This document shows positions 35,421 through 47,107 of a stretch of DNA of 64,000 nucleotides, in pieces (within the stretch, counting starts at the first letter, position 1; each line of letters begins with the position of its first letter). Below the pieces are notes generated by a model. The model saw only the letters and a program-made list of their open reading frames with translations. It searched no databases and was not told the DNA's origin. A program made the position numbers and the translations under genes. This DNA is from Norana najaformis (lineage: Eukaryota > Annelida > Clitellata > Crassiclitellata > Hormogastridae), in the NCBI GenBank assembly GCA_964023275.1, contig OZ029917.1, positions 17,800,374 to 17,864,373 on the forward strand. The letters run 5' to 3'.

Positions 35421-37037
35421 GTGAAGATTATGGGGCCCGGAACATGGCGCAAGAGGTCTGCACCCTATAATGTGGCTTTCAGGGAATCCACTGTGTGGTC
35501 CAAGGCAAAGTACCTGGACGGATGGTTCGCATCCCTGAAGCTGAAAGCAATTGCATGGCCAAGGTCAATATTTTTGCAATCGTTAAACAGATAAGTAAGT
35601 GAAGAATGGGAAATTTTATCAACCCATAGAGGATTACTGATCATTTTGTAGCCCAAATATTGCTGGAATCAACTGCTGGGCCACCTCAAAATGTTGTCGA
35701 GGCCCGGGTCCCTATGATCATTGCCGCATTGCCTGAATCAGACTTCTTTTTTATCTGCTTTACCTACATGAATTACAATGTATTCATAAAAGTTTCAACC
35801 CTTCCAACATTTAAAAATTCATGAAATCTATTGACGTTTCAAAATGTCTCCCATTACTACTTATATATAATACCACAGACAACTTCCTAGACCTCCCAAC
35901 TTATACTCACACCCCCAAGTAGTTTGTTAGCTGCACAGAGTAGTTTGCTATCACCTCAGAGCAGTTTTTCTGCAAAAGGCGCTATATAAATTGACAAATA
36001 CAATATGATTACACATTACATCAGAAATGAAAGTGCCAATTTTAACAAACGATTGAAGAGAATGCAATAACCTTTATCATCAAAAACCATAACAATTTTT
36101 AAATTCAGTTTTTCCAAGTGTGTTTCAGAATTCTAAAATGCCATGTCACTTTTGCAGTTGAAACATTGTAGCAAACAATTTCGAAATCATTTAAATTATA
36201 CTGGTTGTCCAAGTGCAGACACATAAGAACAATCTAACAGAAAATCTATTACTGCTGCACAAATCAACAGAAAGGCCACATACTGTACCATCTTATGTTA
36301 TTCAACAGGTCAAGCTAGGATCAAGGCAATTCCAAGTACATCAGAGGTCAGTGTGATAATATAACTATTTGTATTATGCTAAATTTACAGTAATTAAATG
36401 TATCTATTCAGAAGTGCAGCCCCGATAAAATTTTTAAAAGCTGGCAATGCCAGTGGACACAAGGAGGACACACTTTCATAAAGTGACCATTCAGTTTATG
36501 GGAATGTCTAGCCCACATTTACCAGTACTACAGCTGCCTAATCCATTTTAAAAGGTGTCCTCTTGAATTACATCAGATCATGGAACCACTTGTAACTTCA
36601 TTCAAACATTTTAATTCATGCATCTCTCAGTAAAATGCAATCTGTCTTGTAGTCATTTACAGAAATTAATATTGTGTTTTTGAATAACACACTACTTAAG
36701 ATTTGAAAACTGAACTGCATATTCAGCAATCATTTTTAAACAAGAACTGATACTTTGCGGTGTATCATGGCAAAGTTCCTGGCTTCAAATAAACTACAAA
36801 TAGTACTTTATATACTGTATTTACATTTTGGTTCAGTGCAACTTTTTGTAGAAAAGCCTCTTTGTGTTGCAAATGATATTAATTCTTTACAACTGAGTTC
36901 ACATGAGTTGTTTCTGTTTAAGTGCCATTATTTATTTGTGCAGTTAAAAAATAAAAGCAGTCCTCTGAAGTCCAATTCAGCCCTCCCTGGGCAGACAATC
37001 ACTAGGCTGGCTAAACAGCATCACCAGAGATTAGAGA
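35421..37037. other. AT-rich region downstream of NCBP2
   Basis: Presumed NCBP2 3' UTR and intergenic DNA. I see no further coding exon; a short GGCGCTATATAAATTG block near 35980 recalls the end of LINE copies elsewhere. Confidence 0.5.
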
Positions 37038-40000
37038 TTATTGTACAACAGGTTTGTTCATCACCACCTTTCCATATCCACCACGACCTGGATCATAATC
37101 AGCTCTGTATTCATCTCGAACCTAAAAGAGAATACATTAAGCACTTTCAAAGTGTCAGATTCATCAGTCCAGTTGCTATATAATCAGTTTATAAGATACT
37201 GAATTCTGATGTAAATGTGCACATAAGACAATATTCAATGTAAGTAAAACCAAGTAAGGAGAGGCCAAGCATCACATGTTAAAGCTGTGAAAGTGAATTT
37301 GCTATTAAACTGCACCTTCTGACTTGTGGCCAACTTGCCAAAGTTCTTGCATATTTCAAACTATTTGCAAGAATTGGTGCAATGAAAATCACTTGAAGAC
37401 AGAATTACGTTCAACATCCTCATCTTAGAGCAGCCCTTGATAGTCAGCGGGGTCAGCAAACGTTATGCTCGTAAACATGTGGGACCTGACAATTCTGAAA
37501 TTCGGCATTACAACTCAAAAACACATCTTGCCTTCCCACGCACTGGACCACCATTCAGGAACAATCTTCCAGTGGAAGTCTGAATGCTCAAGTCACACGT
37601 TTTTGCACATGTTACATAGCCATGCTTAAACTCCACTGATGTTCTTAAAACGTGCAGTATAAATGTTCAGATACAGTGTGGCTGCGTTATACACTGCCGG
37701 TTTACCCATGAATCTGCATAACATAAAGGGTGTTGTGTCTCCAAAGCTACTACCTTAACATTTCCTTGTCACTATTGTTGTGGTAAAATGTATTGTGCTT
37801 AGTCACTCTGCAATGTATTTAGGTATTTTAGTCTGCCTTATTTCATAATGGGGGGGGGGCCAAGTGTCAGTATTCATAACTTTAACTAAGTTTGACTCTT
37901 GGAATATAATCTCTGTAGACACTATGTTGAATTGTGTACTACGTGATGTATTGCCCATGCTAATACATTTTCAAAATCTGTCACTGTGTAACAAATTTTT
38001 TGTCAAATTTGATTTAATAAAATTATCAAGTTATAAAGTTATCAAGTTTCAGTATTTTTGGTTCTTGTGTTTTTAAAATCAGATCACAAACTACATATAA
38101 TATATTTAATTCTGCTAAATAAACAAAGTACCGATAGCACACATTTAGACAGGCCTACTGTATATTGTGTATGAGTTTAGTCAGACAATATTTTAGGATA
38201 TTAGAGAATATTTTAGATTACTTCAGCATTATCCCATTTTACACAAGGCCTGGTTTGCATGCAGCTACTATGGCTGGTCCCCCAAATAAGGATGCCAAGT
38301 TTGGTAAAATATGTACCCCAGTCCAAATCTGTGCAAAATGAACAATTCTTGGATATGTTTGAGAGTTCTAAGCACATGACAGGCAAGTTAAAAACCAGCT
38401 GCAAGTCATGTGAAGGTCCCTACACACAGGGCAAAAATAATGACTGGCTACACATTACAACTATTTGGCTCATTTCTTGTATTAAATGTGAACTTCTTAC
38501 TTCAAGCGCGGAGTTCTACAAATCCGTCATTACAAGCAGTTGATTAGTCTAACCTGGAACTTCTATAGCAATTGTGTTGTAATAATGCACTAGGCATCAA
38601 TTAAAGGTAGCTGCTAAGGTCATGTGCAAGTAATTTCATAAACATGGGTAGAAGCACATAATTTAGCTTTGGGACTGGTGATAAAAACATTCAGGTAATT
38701 TGAAAATGACACCAACAATAGGAATAATGACATCTGTAGATTTAGGCACACAGTGCCTTGGTTTGCATACCTGTCCTCCAGATTTTCCACGGCCAAACTG
38801 ACGTCCTTCTATAAATCCTGCATCCCAGTCGGTTCTCACAACCCGGTCATCAAGTCGTGTTCCATTAACGTACCGCATGCAGTTCTCTGCCTCATCGCGC
38901 GTGTAATATTCCACAAAACAAAAACCACATGGCGTCTTTCTAAATTTGTCAAGACCCATAATGATTCTTTTCACATCGCCTGCACGAGAAAACAATTCGT
39001 GGATTTGTTCTTCAGTTGTGTGAAATGACAAGTTGCCGACATACAGCGTACAACTTTTGAGCAGCTGCTTCTCCTGTTCTCTTCGGCTTCCCTATAAAAC
39101 ATTTAGCAGAAGCGACTTAAATTCATTATACTACAACCACTTATGGGGTAGGTCTGACAGACAAGAGCAAGCCTCTGCACACAGCAAAGTGGAAGACTCT
39201 TGTGTACTCACATGACAGAGGTTTTCAGGTCGTTTTCTTTTTATACCCAATTCTTGCACTGATCTGTACAAATGACTTGAAAAGGCATGGCACTGATTCA
39301 AATCCAGGCTGTGGTCAAAAAGCATCTTGCCAAAATATTTAGAACAATTTCAAGAGCCAATGTGGCACAGGCCTGGTTTTGGGGACTGTTACCAAATCTC
39401 ACCAAAGGTTACCTGATAATTCAACTGTTCTGTGAACTTTAGAACTTGTTGGTTAAGTTTAGCTAAGTTTTTTCTGTTCATTTTCTTGAGTGAAATTCAA
39501 TCACACACAATGTAATAGACATAAATTGTCTGCCCACCTGAAATGCTTCTAATGGAAAGGTGACAATGCTGCACCCTTTTGGGTTGTTCTTTAGACAGCG
39601 TCAGCAGAAAACATTTTATAACTTACGTTATTATTTTATTATGCTGATATCATTACAATAAAATAATTCACAATGACAGCGTATTTTTAATTGTGCTACA
39701 AAAATTCATTATTTCTGGGATACATCTGCGTACAACAGCTTCTGGCATTTTGGCATTTGTGTAAATGTATTGAGTAAGACCGTTTTCTATTGAGTTCAGT
39801 CGAAACTTTGAAAATTCATAGAAAATTCCCATATGGTTTCCAGAAGATGGGAATAGTGGCATTCAACTACTTATATTCATAGCTATCGTCAAGTAAAACT
39901 TGGTGAGATTTGGTGACAGTCCCCAAAACCGGACCTGAGCCTTACATTTTTATGTCATATCAAACTCATTTCTTGATTGAATAAAATGATTTGGAGTATA

Positions 40001-41206
40001 CTATGTCAGTACTCTGATTCGCAAGTACAAGTAGTAAGAACACCAGTACAAGTACCTGAAAACTACATGAGTAGTACTTGAGTACAAATATACTTGTACT
40101 CCGGCATACTTATAGTATTGGCGAGTTCCCTCGCTCAATAAAAAGTGTGGCTTATCGTTGTTTTGGTGCTTCATGAACAGACATCTATTGTGTGAATCCC
40201 TTTACTGTGAGTAAGCAAACGCGTACCTGCATGGCTTCCGATGTCAATAAGTAAGCAACATTCAGGAACTACATGTAAGAATAAATGACACATAAACTAC
40301 ACGTAACTACACATAAGAATAAACTTACACATTCAAAAACTTGAAAATACACGAGCCAAGCGGAAATTGAAATGAGTCGCAGCATTCATAAACTAAGTGG
40401 AAGAAACTAAACTAAACCAAACTAAGCCAAATAGAGGTTCCCAATAATGCGATGAAGTCATGCATGCGATCCCTGATAAGCCAGGCTGAAACCACAGGCA
40501 AGATCTATTTCACATTATAGAATATTTATGTTTGAGCCAGAAAATTATACATGCTTATAGTAAAGGTAGGCAATACTTATAGTATCAGGGACCACTCTAT
40601 TTTGGGCTATTTTGGACATGGTTTTCATGTGATTGGCTGTAGTTGCCACTAAGCTGAATCTCTTCCAGCTAAACACTGTTTGCAAAGATCAATTAAGTGT
40701 TCTTCAGTATTTACACAGTCGAACTAACCCTAACTTTAACTCTAACCCTTATTCAACAGCAGGCATTACAATCCACGATTATTTACTTCAATCAATGACA
40801 GGACACTTACAGAAGCCACGCCTATAATTAACGTCACTGCGGCGGGCGACGCCGAAAAGCAACGGCCAAAACACAGCGGCCCCCGATATTAAAAGTTTGC
40901 CGTAACGGTATTCATACAATGAATGTTTATTTCATGACACACCAAAACAACGATACGCCACGCCTTTTATTGGGCGAGGGAAACTATAAGTATGTCCTAC
41001 ATCCCTGCAGCACTGGTTTGCAGGTGTAATTTAGCACTTCTTGCAATCATGAAAAAATAGCTGCTTTTTCTTTAATTATACATTCTTACGTACTAAAATA
41101 AAACACAACTTAGTTTTAAAATACTTACTTTATAATGCTGGTCTCTATAAGCGCCGAGTTCAGCAGAATCTGAATTTCTCTTTCTTTTTCTGCTGTTTGA
41201 ATCCAT
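37038..41206 (-). CDS. NCBP2: Nuclear cap-binding protein subunit 2 (CBP20)
   Basis: Cap-binding subunit of the nuclear cap-binding complex, paired with CBP80; it acts in pre-mRNA splicing, 3' processing and export. Minus-strand exons: 41206-41129, 39091-38771, 37121-37038 (stop TAA); both introns are phase 0 with GTAAGT and GTATGC donors. The product has 160 residues (human 156). One RRM: RNP2 LYVGNL (residues 42-47) and RNP1 GFCFVEYY. The two cap-stacking tyrosines fall at the classic positions, Tyr20 (in AYRDQHYK) and Tyr43 (in LYVGNL). The conserved tail [20 protein letters not shown] and [18 protein letters not shown] is complete. The N-terminus is shorter in conserved sequence and richer in Lys/Arg (SRKRKRNS) than in human. 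Intron 1 holds nested TIR elements. Confidence 0.97.
37420..37650 (+). mobile_element. Possible LINE C-terminal scrap
   Basis: [21 protein letters not shown] near 37510-37580 is like the GPSLWNSLPVEVR block that ends CR1/L2 ORF2, antisense within the last NCBP2 intron. Strongly diverged. Confidence 0.4.
40102..40997. mobile_element. DNA transposon remnant with long terminal inverted repeats
   Basis: Both ends read CATACTTATAGT, then CCCTCGC, CCAATAAAA-like, GTGGC, TATCGTTGTTTTGGTG; the inverted repeats extend over about 75 bp with scattered differences. Element length is 896 bp with no transposase-like frame, so it is non-autonomous. It lies in NCBP2 intron 1 and is itself interrupted by the element at 40569-40901. 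Confidence 0.75.
40569..40901. mobile_element. AGTATCGGG-family MITE nested inside the element at 40102
   Basis: Left end GGCAATACTTATAGTATCAG with GGACCACTCTATTTTGG; right end inverted GGCAAACTTTTAATATCGGG with GCCGCTGTGTTTTGGCCG. These match the perfect MITE at 46876-46985. The inner part has unique DNA including TTAACTCTAACCCT. Confidence 0.7.
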
Positions 41207-42559
41207 TTAAATAAATGCTCGTATTTAAGTTAATCTGAATGCTTTCAAACAATGTCAAGTGTATGGGCAACTTAAGAAAGCCAATCAAACAATGAATAGC
41301 TCCAAAAATTCACCTCGGCACAACCTAACCACCATGATACTGAACCCAGAGACTATGAAACGAGGATGGAACCACAAGATGGCAATCAATTTTAGCCTTT
41401 GTATAGCGCTTTTATTATCAACGTTTCTCTACTAACAAGAGAAAATTGTTGTGCGGTTACAAATTAGTAAATAGTAGTAAAGTATTTCATATCCCACAAG
41501 TGAGACGTAAGGGAGGCGATCATTTCCTTTTCTTGGTCATGGAGCCGGCAATGGACGAATCCCAGCGCATCGCAGGACTTGCAGTTTAACGGAATCACAA
41601 CACGGTCGATTCCACGCATAAGTCATATCATATGAGACAGAAATACACCCTGAAACACATCTTAAGTCGAGAACGTAGACACCAAGGACGCAGCATAGAA
41701 AACAAATTGTGGACGCGAATTCCAGAACCATGAACCAGCAACAGACGATCTAATGCCAAGCGAATTATTCACTTGAGGTATGGCAAGAGAAAGGCAAACT
41801 AAAGAAAAATACAGAATTACAAATTACACCTAAGTACTTAACAAACTAAGCGCAGTTTAACGCACCCCATTAAAAATCCCTCTTAATATATAAATCTCAA
41901 TATCAAGTTACATTGCGACATCTACGAATCGTAACTGTGCTTTAAGCTGCAATAAACCTTCTGTGCTACTTACGTTGCAGTAACTTACTTCCTTGCAGCT
42001 TGTTGCTTGGGCAGTTTCGTTTTTTCACTAACTCTCAGCAGCATTCTGACAATTCGCTCATTGTCTTTGTTACTGTAGGCCTATTGGATATCAATTAACG
42101 ATTCTCTACTGAGTCTACTCTTTCACTTCCAGTGCATGAAGATTTAATTCAAAATTCAAGCCTATAGCCCCACTTACAAAATGTTGTCTGGATATCCTTC
42201 TTTCACCATTTTCCCAATATCCAACACACCATGAATATATCCACCTTATAGACATCTGCTGATTACTAGATTTCTTTACTTGATTCTTAAACTGACCCAA
42301 CAATTTGGCTTTGGCGATTTGATTTGTCTAATTAAGCGCCAGCGAAGAGAACGACCTGCAGCTATATCTGACGCTGCTTTCGTGTGGCGCTGATTATAAC
42401 GTTATTTCTTATAATTATATAATTATAGTTATTTTTTGCAACTCATCCACCCGCTGTGCTTACGTAGACCTAGTGCAAATAAGTTGAATATACAGACCTT
42501 TCAGCGCCACACGAGAACTTCACTTGAGGATGATGCGGACAGGCTATAAGGCTTGTCTT

Positions 42560-42765
42560 CCCATTTCTCTCGGCTTAGACACAACCCACTCTAACAGTTC
42601 CTTCCCCCTTCTCTCTGTGGTCTTCTGGCAACCGGACTTGGTTCTTGACATGGCATCTTTGGACAACCCCGCTGACTTGAGGCACGGCTCGTGAATATGC
42701 TGGTGCCCTGCGCTTAGCTTTTAAGTAGCGCTTTAGAAATTTCGAGTTTACGATTACGATTTTCT
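42560..42765 (+). mobile_element. LINE family A, internally deleted tail
   Basis: ATGGCATCTTTGGACAACC joins almost directly to TCGTGAATATGCTGGTGCCC and ends in TTTACGATTACGAT. The same short form occurs at 35070-35165 (minus), so it may be a SINE made from the LINE ends. Confidence 0.7.
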
Positions 42766-44099
42766 TAGCTAAGATTTATAAATAATAATAATTTCCGAAA
42801 CAATATTCCGAATTGTGTAATAGTCTGATATTTAAGTTTTTTGTTTAGTTTTAGCTTGTTTCAAATATTTCACTGACGTATTTTAGTGTTTGAACTTAGG
42901 CCTAATAATTAAAATACCTAGGGGTATTTCTTTGCAACCATCCACCCGCTGTCCTATAATTAATTGCCCGTAGGACGCCGATTGAACAAAGGGACGCCAG
43001 CACCAATTTAAGGCAATAGCCTAAGTATAGGGCACCCTAAGAGGAATTCGACGACGAGATAAAAGTTTCACCACGTGAGACAAATCGTGGAAAATGGTCT
43101 TTTGCAAAATAATAGTTAAGTAGTGCGGAAGACAACTTGCATGGTACGTATCACCCAATAAGATGCAGACATAGCAAGATAGACTGAATAAGGGCTGTCT
43201 CACCATGCACTGCTTTAGACGTGCAACGGCGAGGCTGCTGTCTTCGTGTACACGAGTCAAACTAAATTTGGAATGTTTGGTTAGTGATATTTACAGTACA
43301 TTCGTGTACAGGGCGAACACATAGCTTATACAAAAGTCAAAGCCCGTATTCGAGGCAAGTTACGACACATAAAGCCCCCGCGAAGTTACGTTTATACCGC
43401 AACCGCCACACGAAACCATCAGAAATAATTATTCTGTTAAATTTTTGTGTAGTAGCATGTGTAAGAAATTCTGATGATGCGTCCGCCAACACGATGTACA
43501 TAGTCAACACTAATCGTCGTTTCTGACCCATGTTGCAAAGATATCACCAAAAATTAAATTTATAACCTTGAATACATGTAAGTAGTAACGGACTTGATTT
43601 GATGAAACGCCGGTGCCCTGGTCTGTCTGACGCAGTTCTTATGTGGCGCCGATAAATTTCGGAGATTTACATTTACAGCTGCATTTCCGTTTAGCAGTTC
43701 AGAGTTGTACATGTGATCACAGCGCAATTATCTATTACTTAGTTTACATTTTTAGTTCTAGGCAGGACGCCTCAGGTGCGCGGCCTAGCCAGATGCCCGT
43801 ATGTGTGGAGACCTCGTGCCGCAGGTGCGTGAAAGCCCGTATGTTGGACGTTACTTGAATGGGTGCGACGTAAAGGACGGGATATTTACGGCGTGTTCTA
43901 TCGGACGCCTGATGGGCGTGTTTTCGCCTGGTTAGAATTCCTGCGTTTATTGAATTTTAAGGTAATTATTAGATTTTATTTAACTGTAATCGTGTGCAGT
44001 AGATCAATGGCTGATCTGGTCGCGTGTGTGTATGTACTGCTAAGTGTACGGCTAGATGTCCGTGTATTTTTAGCCTGTGGGTGTAATTATGTAGGCCTT

Positions 44100-44330
44100 C
44101 AGTGGCGTAGCTAAGGGGGAGTGAGTGGTGCGGCCGCCCTGGCGCCTCGGTCCAAGGTGCGGGAAATAGCGCGGCGATGTGAACTTTTTAAAGACTTTTC
44201 TGTCATCAGCAACCAAAATTTCGATGGCGATCATATAAACGAGGTTGAGAGCCAATGTCCTAAAGATCCAAAGATTGTACGTATGAAAATCTTCGAACTT
44301 CACACTCATCAATCCTCCCATCCATAGATC
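44100..44330 (+). mobile_element. hAT-like terminus, one end only
   Basis: CAGTGGCGTAGCTAAGGGGG at 44100 is a very typical hAT/MITE terminus, followed by GC-rich sequence as in such elements. No matching right terminus was found, so the element is truncated or its other end has decayed. Confidence 0.5.
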
Positions 44331-45285
44331 CAGACAGACAGACAGCCAGAGAGACATCTTGCATCCAAATGTCTGTATAGCAAGCCCCTTCATGTTAGGT
44401 CTAAGGATTCTGGGGTCATTTGAGTAGCTTTTGATGAGACCCAAATGGTTTCTTCTATGATGGGGGCTGTGATTAAAGGGTAGACAGTAGATAAAAATCA
44501 GGGCAGGGGCAACCCATAGGTCAGCTGATAAGGCTGTTGAGTTTCTTGCTTGCCTGAGATCTGGGTTAGGTGGTTATCATGGTTCACTAGTTCTTGGGTC
44601 AGAGCAAGGACTGGTCACTGAGGTGGTGGTGATTATATGCAGACTCCCCTTGGTGGAATTTATCAATGTCAGTTCTGCAGGCTTCTGTTTTGTTGTCAGT
44701 TTAATTGTCCTGTTAATTAGACAATTAAGCCAACCTTTATACAATAGAAAATGGGCTGAAATGGATGTTTTGATCTTGTTAGGTCTATGTAATTAAAAAC
44801 CAAAAAGGAATATTGTTGAATTGTTTAAATAAATATTGTTGAGTTGTTTGTGTAAGTTCTGCCAGTATGATATTTTAAATGCCCTGACAACATGATTTCT
44901 TTTTTTTGCCATGAAAAATTGTTTTTAAAGAAATTCAAATTTCTTTTATATCATTGGTGGCCAGTTGTTGGACATTGCTTGAACAGGTGGACATAATGGC
45001 TGACATAAAAACATAAAGCTGTATTTGACACTTGATGTGTTTTCCTTCAGCCTACAAGAATTGTTGATTAGGGCTCATCTGTTTTAACTTGCTTACCCAA
45101 GGGTTGCAATTTTGACTGTGTTTTCACTTGCAGTGACCATGGACTGATGCCATGTGCATTATTATAACAGTGCTACAGAAGTCATTATATTAGACCACCC
45201 ATATAGCATCTACAAGTTTTATGCCTGTCTGTGAATCCTGTGGTTTACTCACTTCTAGCGACATCACCAGTGCTGTCTAATTCTG

Positions 45286-45480
45286 GTAACTTCTCGAACA
45301 GATTGCTCTGTAAGAAAAAGTGTAGACCACTTTGTCTACATCTAATGTTGAGCGGATTTTGCAACACTAATGTGGATGTTTGTGCAACAAAGTGTGGACA
45401 TTTTTGTGCAACACTAAGTGTAGCAAAAATATGCAACACTCAATGTGGATTTTTAATGCAACACCAATGTGGACTAATAT
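45286..45480 (+). repeat. Minisatellite of CAACACTAATGTGGA-like units
   Basis: Five or six imperfect units of about 25-30 bp with a CAACAC-AATGTGGA core follow the block GGTAACTTCTCGAACAGATTG. The same block, with one change, adjoins the array at 49938-50222. Confidence 0.65.
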
Positions 45481-46154
45481 TTCTTCTTTAAAGAAGGCAT
45501 AAATTTGTTGCTAGAAAATGAATCTTTTAGTATGTTAATATAAGGCAAACACAAACATGTCACAAAATATGCAGTTTATATAGTTAAACTGTTACTGCCA
45601 TTCAGAGACACCCAAAGTGACCCCGAATTTGACGTAAGTACAATGTCCGATTTCAGAAATATCCTAGACGACAGTATGTGGCTCGAGATTTTTGGAGTCA
45701 GGTTGACAGTCCAAATCTATAGGTTTACGGATTAAGCACATGGAAAATACTGGTCGCTCGATGGAGTGAATTTCGTATACGCATGAATGAAATCATCGAA
45801 ACCAGTGAAGCACACGATTTCGGTTGACTCAGTAAAGTCAGCAGAAGCGGACTCGAACGGAAAATGTCTCTTAAATTATAATATCTGACTGAACAAACGG
45901 TTTAAATCCCGGCTGAAATAAACATTTTTTAGCATTAGATTTTGTGGTAATCGTAAACGCTTATATGAGCCGCCAGCGAGATGCATGCCGACCCGATAGC
46001 ACCATTCACCAATTGTATAGCCAGTTTCATGACTTCATGTCCTATGCGCAACGAGCTTAATTTTTCGGACTTCTGAACAATGGTGCTCTTTCATGTGTCA
46101 GTTAATTTTTGTTTTCTATGATTTTGGTGTTTTCTGCGTTAAGTAAAGATGTTC

Positions 46155-46300
46155 ACTTTTGGATCTTGACCTGGAACCGGAGCCTTTTTGCCTATCGATT
46201 TTGTTTTGACTGAGCGCCTGTGAATAAGCTGGTCTCCGCGGCACGGTTTTCGTTGGGCACTGTAGAAATCTCGGAATTACGATTACGATTACGATACATG
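46155..46300 (+). mobile_element. LINE family A 3' end
   Basis: Starts TTTTGGATCTTGACCTGGAA, carries the GATTTTGTTTTGACTGAGCG and GTGAATAAGCTGGT blocks and ends in three ATTACG units. Confidence 0.85.
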
Positions 46301-46875
46301 ATGCATATTCATTTTACAGTAGAATAATATGACGTCATGCAGACGGGCGTATCTGCCGCAATCTGTCGTTTTCGTTTTAGCCACGCGTGGTCTGGCGCGA
46401 AGTTTCGTTCTTTTGTGTTTGGTGCTCGCCGGATTGAAAGCAAAACTATTTAACCGTAATTCTTATTCTGTTTTTCTTCAGATTTATGTTATTGTTTTTT
46501 TAAAATGTTTGTTACATATGTGACATTTGCGAGCCATCTTACCCGCTTTTCAGAGCCCGTTTGCAAAGACAATAATGTTGGCGAGCTGCGAATCCATGTG
46601 CGTTGTAGGCCGTGCAAAGTTCTTTCCGAAAACTATTCAATCTGTTTCTTCACATTGTAAGGTCTCATATAAAACCCACGGTGCATATAGTTTCCAGATC
46701 TCCAGTAGGCGTTAGAATGGAATGTGAAGGTAGTTCAGGGACTGTTGACCCAAATCATTCCAGTATGGCTGAAATTAATCCCAAACCTGATGTGTGATTT
46801 GCGTGATAAGGGTATTGTGAAATAGAGACCACTAAAACCTTTCTTTCAGTATCATGTAGCTTTGCCTCAAATACC

Positions 46876-46985
46876 GGCATACTTATAGTATCGGGGACCG
46901 CTCTGTTTTGGCCGTTACTTTTCGGCGCCCGCTCGCCGAAAGCCTCGTCCCAAATTAGAGCGGTCCCCGATACTATAAGTATGCC
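46876..46985. mobile_element. 110-bp MITE with perfect 29-bp inverted repeats
   Basis: The left arm 46876-46904 (starts GGCATACTTATAGTATCGGG) and the right arm 46957-46985 are exact reverse complements over 29 bp, separated by a 52-bp GC-rich core with CGGCGCCCGCTCGCCG. Perfect arms suggest a young copy. No convincing target duplication could be assigned. Confidence 0.85.
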
Positions 46986-47107
46986 CAAAAACCTTGTCTT
47001 TATTTTGTTTAGGCATGATATTACAATTAATGACGTGATTTTGAAATACAAATTTTGTTACCGTTGTATCTAGACAAGACCGGCCATGTAAAGAGGAGAA
47101 GATTGCA

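Larger units (their letters stand above)
41207..47107. other. Intergenic region between NCBP2 and the 47-kb gene
   Basis: No recognised gene. It holds LINE tails, a hAT-like terminus, a minisatellite and a perfect MITE. A single exon-like segment at 46554-46656 is discussed as a finding. NCBP2 promoter sequence should lie just right of 41206, but no clear core element was seen. Confidence 0.5.
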
